Shown here in pieces: positions 61,201-64,000 of a DNA stretch of 64,000 bases; the first letter of the stretch is position 1; every line of letters begins with the position of its first letter. The translations under genes and the position numbers were made by a program. The notes under the pieces are model-generated. The model did no database searches and was not told where the DNA came from. It was given only the letters and a program-made list of their open reading frames with translations. Origin of the DNA: Crambe crambe (lineage: Eukaryota; Porifera; Demospongiae; Poecilosclerida; Crambeidae); the NCBI GenBank assembly GCA_963924555.1, contig OZ004591.1, positions 2,232,001 through 2,296,000 of the forward strand, given 5' to 3'.

Positions 61201-61335
61201 TATGGACTCTTTGAGGAGATAGCCAGGAATCATGCAGGTGAGATGGTACAGTTTCTCCGTGAGAATAGACTGTTTATCATTTCCTTTGATGTGCAGTTCA
61301 AGATACATCACAGAGTTGATATAGCTACTCAGTGA
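45413..61335 (+). CDS. Kelch - ROC/COR GTPase - (ZU5-UPA)x2 - Death protein, copy B, 18 exons
   Basis: Exons: 45413-45920, 49238-49395, 50578-50763, 52120-52288, 53750-53851, 55841-57964, 58026-58082, 58262-58842, 58902-59048, 59104-59275, 59349-59408, 59460-60022, 60075-60224, 60354-60522, 60623-60696, 60751-60796, 60861-60899, 60962-61335. Total 5,679 nt, 1,892 codons plus stop, every junction GT-AG and in phase. Layout: Kelch propeller (1-340), charged linker (341-374), ROC-like GTPase with Walker A at 417-425 and DSGGQ at 592, COR-like region, first ZU5 (1102-1295), UPA (1296-1402), second ZU5 (1422-1609, HFC at 1558-1560), UPA (1610-1716), Ser/Pro linker, Death (1769-1892). No signal peptide or membrane segment is seen, so it is probably cytosolic. 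A sensor (Kelch), nucleotide switch (ROC) and adaptor-recruiting tail (Death) suggest a cell-death or immune signalling scaffold; the function is inferred. Prediction tools might split it at the 2-kb intron before exon 6. Confidence 0.8.
47157..48145. mobile_element. ~990-bp insertion specific to copy B
   Basis: Copy A runs directly from GTGGCAGATA to CGAGGTCACTGAAGG (about 4,080), while copy B has about 990 extra bases. The insert contains, in reverse orientation (47,530-47,770), a segment also present at 1,110-1,310 of copy A (AATGCCAGCACAATGCTGGC and neighbours). It also holds a (CAA)n tract at about 47,720 and a GGGCCGGATCCAGGATTTTT end motif at about 47,849. It seems composite, with nested elements; no gene is supported. 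Confidence 0.55.
48175..48452. mobile_element. MITE with poly-G core, copy B counterpart
   Basis: Same ends and GTTAG flanks as the element at 4114-4439. It has two long G runs (near 48,201-48,222 and 48,397-48,414) and internal deletions. Shared position shows insertion before the duplication; run-length differences arose later or reflect sequencing uncertainty in homopolymers. Confidence 0.65.
53750..53851 (+). CDS. Linker exon 5 between Kelch and GTPase (copy B)
   Basis: Acceptor AATTAG and donor CCA/GTAAGT define 102 nt, phase 1 at both ends. It reads ECVDNEWSLIDVCKFPDLG and PERVKMKEELKKNS. In copy B the next acceptor (ACTTCAG at 55,840) continues it as KWMGDGTLHFMSD, linking Kelch to GTPase in one frame. 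Copy A's exon (10044-10145) is nearly identical but has no in-frame partner. Confidence 0.65.
53982..54523. mobile_element. ~540-bp inverted-repeat element inserted only in copy B
   Basis: The left end TACCGTATAGTGGGTATATT and the complement of the right end (TATCGTATAGCGGGTATATT) pair over about 25-35 bases. Copy A lacks it between GAAGCC...GACCTC and TGATACTCTCCAG (about 10,270-10,300). The terminal TACCGTATAGCGGG is shared with the element at 39,202, so both are one family, probably Tc1/mariner-type with TA targets. It lies in the intron between linker exon 5 and the GTPase exon. Confidence 0.75.
55389..55530 (+). pseudogene. Deleted duplicate of the GTPase exon start
   Basis: ATGGATGGGTGATGGAACCC begins a second, shortened copy of the start of the giant exon. 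Internal deletions remove most of the P-loop region. It continues with TACTGCATGCATCGAGCAAG and ends at GAGAGCAGTG. Its flank (55,285-55,365; CTTATAACATGGAACCATCA) is repeated at 55,550-55,627 (TTGGAACCATCACCTTCAAT), showing a local tandem duplication whose first copy decayed. The sequence just before its ATG resembles copy A's junction rather than copy B's functional one. Confidence 0.7.
55841..57964 (+). CDS. Giant exon: ROC-like GTPase and COR-like region (copy B)
   Basis: 2,124 nt, phase 1 in and out. Key motifs equal those of copy A: GVPGSGKTS, FIDSGGQPKLLEMLP, GTFKDQEGK. The Pro/Glu insert is shorter than in copy A (one PVEDH repeat less), and SYNDDGS-type residues are added near RLPYNDDGSSLYF. 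The acceptor ACTTCAG is immediately followed by AGTGGATGGGT; in copy A about 14-16 extra bases with stop codons separate the two. Confidence 0.75.
58262..58842 (+). CDS. First ZU5 domain exon (copy B)
   Basis: 193 codons between CTATAG and AAG/GTAACC. It reads DVVGSSSFIYRGEA, ISGQFQFPDGAELVSGVYHI and SIGSQFGAIETKSFGKFAIV. S-F-G at 58669-58677 replaces the possible H-F-S/C cleavage triad, as in copy A. Intron 7 before it (about 180 nt) differs from copy A's, with an insertion of AGCAGGTACAAAAGTG-type sequence. Confidence 0.75.
58902..59275 (+). CDS. First UPA domain, two exons (copy B)
   Basis: 58902-59048 and 59104-59275 read ILFEKFPQESLYDSSNQQ, ITLNIPVTGVAVN, MWTIQPLTAPV and VDAFNTGKQLPFCELNVYKN, DLLGVKKPHDFFLLNISPHY. 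Similarity to copy A collapses in the last codons (NISPHY against NFSPS) and in the following intron, marking a recombination boundary. Confidence 0.65.
59460..60022 (+). CDS. Second ZU5 domain exon with H-F-C motif (copy B)
   Basis: 187 codons; starts EYKRGVDVVGTTSFIYRGKA and contains NAALCGHFEFSSDTELVSGV and QFGAMELKHFCKYAIVRKRK. H-F-C lies at 59867-59875. PIDD1 and NUP98 self-cleave at H-F-S by a nucleophile attack on the preceding peptide bond; cysteine could serve the same role (inference). It is much less similar to the copy A exon than the first ZU5 is. Confidence 0.75.
60075..60522 (+). CDS. Second UPA domain, two exons (copy B)
   Basis: 60075-60224 and 60354-60522 read VLFEHYQIVSTQNV, EIKLSIPISGVTVDDSW, IQPLTAPV, then VDAFQKNRQLSCRKLRVYRT and ITLLGAKEPNNVFVLCLLYP. 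Three short exons (60623-60696, 60751-60796, 60861-60899) then carry a Pro/Ser linker (VPSPVQSPPSSGNEPG; STSPQVVSPEKS) and YQNILATVDDTDL into the Death exon. Confidence 0.65.
60962..61335 (+). CDS. C-terminal Death domain B exon (copy B)
   Basis: It begins after CTAAG in phase 1. Death pattern: DIGDVFDEVEKLSPKWDLLA, KLRLRNHAVENI, LSKALKEWLKLNYN, RPSWQRLAEAVRSLDYG, LFEEIARNHA. Unspliced, it ends at the TGA at 61333-61335 after an FIISFDVQFK tail. Alternatively a 59-nt GTGAGA...TGTGCAG mini-intron from 61,238 would give the short end VQDTSQS, and copy A's orphan would give AQDMSQS. Conservation of both ends leaves the choice open. Confidence 0.7.
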
Positions 61336-61831
61336 ATACGCATGAACAAACACTTGACACTCACCATGCATAGTACCCACACACTTTGTAGCACACTCCA
61401 TTATGCATTTATTGTATTCTATAATGCACTTTTCTATAGTTTCTATAATAACTGTATTAATTTTTTCACTAACTTCCTTATGAAAATATCCTTGATTTTT
61501 CTGTGCAACTGCATGAAATTGTCTTTACCATATCAGATCATAATTGGTAGACCTTTTCATATTTCAGCTGTGACTCTGAGAATCTTTTATTGTAGGACTA
61601 AACAGTAGCTAGGACTATCATAATGTATTGTTTAAACTGTGTGTGTGTGAACAGTACAATTATAGTCTCCCTAACCCCAGCCCTTGGGAAGATTGTTGCA
61701 TCTAGCTATAAACAGAATGTAGGTATATATTTAGCAGGCCAGCTTTTAACTTGGTAAAGATCGTGAAATGGATATTGCAATCTTGCTCATTTACTGGTGT
61801 GGTTTTCATTATAACGTCCTTTACCTATTAG

Positions 61832-61902
61832 AAGCATGCGGTGAAGACCTGTTGGCAAATAAATGCAGAAAGGATGACATCTTTACCAGTCCAGTGAAGA
61901 TG
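61832..61902 (+). other. Conserved exon-like segment, family unknown (copy B)
   Basis: Counterpart of 24631-24701 with the same splice-like borders (ATTAG, GTAAGT), reading ACGEDLLANKCRKDDIFTSP. Substitutions are few. The sequence upstream (GATATTGCAATCTTGCTC) and downstream (CGACAGTCCGCGTGTCTC) is also conserved, so exon status is not proven. Confidence 0.35.
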
Positions 61903-62125
61903 GTAAGTTTGCCGACAGTCCGCGTGTCTCTTTGTGGATTAGATCATAGATATAGATCGACTAGGCTGGCTCTGCAGGAGGCTGAAGATCTGTAGTTAGT
62001 AAGGTGGTGTTGTGCTAGTTCCTGAGGTCGATGAAGTTTGGACATTCTTTCTTTCCCTGTTTTGTGATCATTTCTAAGTTTCAATCATTAAGTGGCTAAA
62101 AATGATATTTCAATATCTAAATTAG

Positions 62126-63584
62126 TTTGCAGAACAAATGCCGAGTCCATATGGAATGTGAAATGATGTTGAAGAAGGATGCCATGATGATGGAGATTAA
62201 TCCCATGGTAGAGACACTGGACACCTCATGGAAGAAAAGAGGTTAGTAAGAAAAAGTCATGTAGGATGAGAGGATGAGAGAAGAGAAGGAAGAAGGGTAT
62301 GAGAGTAGGAAAGAGGCGACTGTGTAACTATGGAGAGGGTGAAGAGGGAGGAGGGTGGGAAAAGAACTGGGATGTGTGTGTGCAGATGAGAGTGAGGGAA
62401 AGAGGAGTGTGTGGGATGGATAAGAACATGATGTGAGGTGTGCGGAAAGAAAAGAATTTTGTGACCAAAAAATGTATAGCTGTGGATAGGCTTGATTCTA
62501 TTATGCTGGCATAAATGTGGCATAAGAGGTACTTCCTAGCATCAGGCTTAATGAGGTGAATATTAGGACATGACTGGCGAGGTCAAGGAAGCAAGCATGT
62601 AATGTATGCCTCCATTAAACACTTACTTCAGGTGTACAAAGAGAAAATCCAAATCTACATAATTATGAACAGCAAAATTTAAAATTTCCCACCCCACCTT
62701 AGAAAGTGTTCTAAATGGAGCCCTGAATGGGATTCCCTCTTTTGTTCTTTTTCAACCACTTTTAGTCTGGTGTATGTATAGGGTGATTTGTGGAAGTGCC
62801 TGGGGCTGGCTGCGCCAGACTAAGTGGCTCATGAGACTAGGATTAGAAATGGAGTAACAATGGTGGCGTATCTATTCTCCCAGTCATGTACTGATCATGT
62901 AACTCATGCCCACTGCTGGACTGGGCCTTATTTGGAAGTCTGATTTTACCTACCTATTTTATGTATCTTGCTGGTACAGTGTACCTATCTATGGTGTAAC
63001 CTTGGTTATCCACACCTCCTTTATCCAGAACCTATATGTGACGATAGTTCCAGGTCTTTTCAATTAGCCATATCTTAAACATGCCGATGAAATGACTTGA
63101 AATTTCTGTCATGTGTTCGATGTATTATTTCACCCTCAAGGTGACTACGTAGTTACGAGTCCTGGAGAGCTGAAGTGGGTACATCTTTCTCTGAGGGATT
63201 GGTCTCAGGAAGATGATCGTGTCAATATTCCAGGGTCACATTACAGTCCCCATGGTGATATTTATATAGAAGAGGACACTCCATCAGAGATGTGCAAGGA
63301 AGGAGTGGACATAGTAAATGGTGAGTGATTTATCATCCTTGTGGAGATCACTACCATACTTGTAGGCACACAGTGAACATGTCAATGGATAGACACTGAA
63401 GGTCCATTCATACTGTATACCGTATGGCTGGATATTTCCAAGGATTAATTATGATTTGGTTATATTAGGTTGCGGAACAAATGCCGAGTCTGTATTGAAT
63501 GTGAAATGATGTTGAAGAAGGATGCCACGATGATGGAGATTAATCCCATGGTAGAGACACTGGACACCTCATGGAAGAAAAGAG
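62126..63584 (+). pseudogene. Succinyl-CoA ligase beta-like exon fragments, copy B unit
   Basis: Counterpart of unit 2: 62126-62241 (EINP exon), 63141-63320 (LRDWSQEDDRVNIPGSHYSP then HGDIYIEEDTPSEMCKEGVD, open throughout) and 63469-63584 (LKKDATMMEINPMVETLD). In both EINP exons the AEQMPS half and the LKKDA half are in different frames. Purine tracts follow each EINP exon. The order matches the ATP-grasp beta subunit, but the N-terminal exons and the rest of the gene are absent. Confidence 0.55.
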
Positions 63585-64000
63585 GTACATACGAGGAAAT
63601 TGAAATAAGCATTGCTAAACTCATAAGGAGAGAGGTATGTTTGATGATAGGATGAGAGAGGGGAAGGAAGAAGGGTATGGGAGTAGGAAAGAGGCGACTG
63701 TAACTATGGAGAAGGTGAAGAGGGAGGATGGTTGGAAAAGAAGTAAGATGTGTGTGTGCAGATGAGAATGAGGGAGAGAGGAGTGTGTGGGATGGATAAG
63801 AACAGAGGATGTGAGGTGTGCGGAAAGAAAAGATACCCAATGACTGGAAAAAAAAGTTTGTGACCAAAAAATCACTAAAACATGATTAAGTGTATAGCTG
63901 TAGATATGCTGGCATAAATAGTGGCATAAGAGGTGTAGGAGTGCGGGTCCTCATATAACTGGGCCCCACAGGCCCTTAATCACTGGGGATATATGGGGAT

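Larger units (their letters stand above)
40292..64000 (+). repeat. Copy B of the tandem segmental duplication (truncated by window end)
   Basis: Direct repeat of bases 1-26,772. Copy B carries extra DNA at about 41,098-44,528 (replacing 1,100-1,405 of copy A), 47,157-48,145 and 53,982-54,523, and a local duplication near 55,285-55,627. It lacks the roughly 6.8 kb of copy A between its terminal exon region and the orphan Death exon. Similarity outside these blocks is high in both exons and introns until about 59,255, falls sharply, and resumes at about 60,955. Confidence 0.9.

Noticed and set aside
1-64000. rRNA, tRNA, riboswitch or bacterial operon features
   Set aside because: I saw no cloverleaf with internal A/B boxes, no rRNA-like blocks and no Shine-Dalgarno-spaced gene strings; all supported genes are spliced.
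1-64000. The two copies as two haplotypes joined by misassembly
   Set aside because: Not fully excluded, but unique spacer, different gene tails and multiple copy-specific insertions make a true tandem duplication more likely; read depth would settle it.

Overview
The window looks like nuclear DNA of an early-branching animal, most likely a demosponge (inference). It is AT-rich, has many short GT-AG introns, is full of small inverted-repeat transposons, and encodes animal-type Kelch, ROC/COR, ZU5, UPA and Death modules. No prokaryotic operons, rRNA, tRNA or CRISPR arrays were seen.

The backbone is a direct tandem segmental duplication with a period of about 40.3 kb. Copy A begins at or before base 1 and runs to at least 26,772. 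Copy B begins near 40,292 and is cut off by the end of the window at 64,000. Each copy carries a multi-exon gene with Kelch repeats, a linker exon, one giant exon with a ROC-like GTPase and COR-like region, two tandem ZU5-UPA modules and a C-terminal Death domain. Copy B (45,413-61,335) joins into one open frame of 18 exons, 1,892 codons plus stop, with every splice phase compatible. In copy A the Kelch part (2,325-10,145) and the GTPase part (11,716-17,478, 1,512 codons) cannot be joined in frame, because in-frame stops lie just upstream of the GTPase exon. Copy A is therefore either two genes or a broken one.

The copies are very similar through the first ZU5-UPA module and then diverge sharply. 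Copy A continues with a different second ZU5-UPA module and a different Death exon (Death A, 17,138-17,478). The Death exon used by copy B (Death B, 60,962-61,335) survives in copy A as an orphan at 23,581-23,957. This looks like a cassette exchange of C-terminal signalling modules between paralogs. The second ZU5 of both copies keeps an H-F-C motif where PIDD-type ZU5 proteins autocleave, while the first ZU5 has S-F-G there.

Between the copies (about 18-37 kb) lies a mosaic of repeated, mostly frame-broken exon fragments resembling the succinyl-CoA ligase beta subunit (ATP-grasp, EINP motif). It also holds TACA microsatellites, purine-rich tracts, a degenerate 'CTCTTGTGAAACCAG' repeat and several MITEs. 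The part of copy B absent from copy A (41.1-44.5 kb) holds a reverse-strand inosine triphosphate pyrophosphatase (ITPA) pseudogene and a MITE. Several MITEs have empty sites in paralogous DNA, so their ends and target duplications can be read directly.
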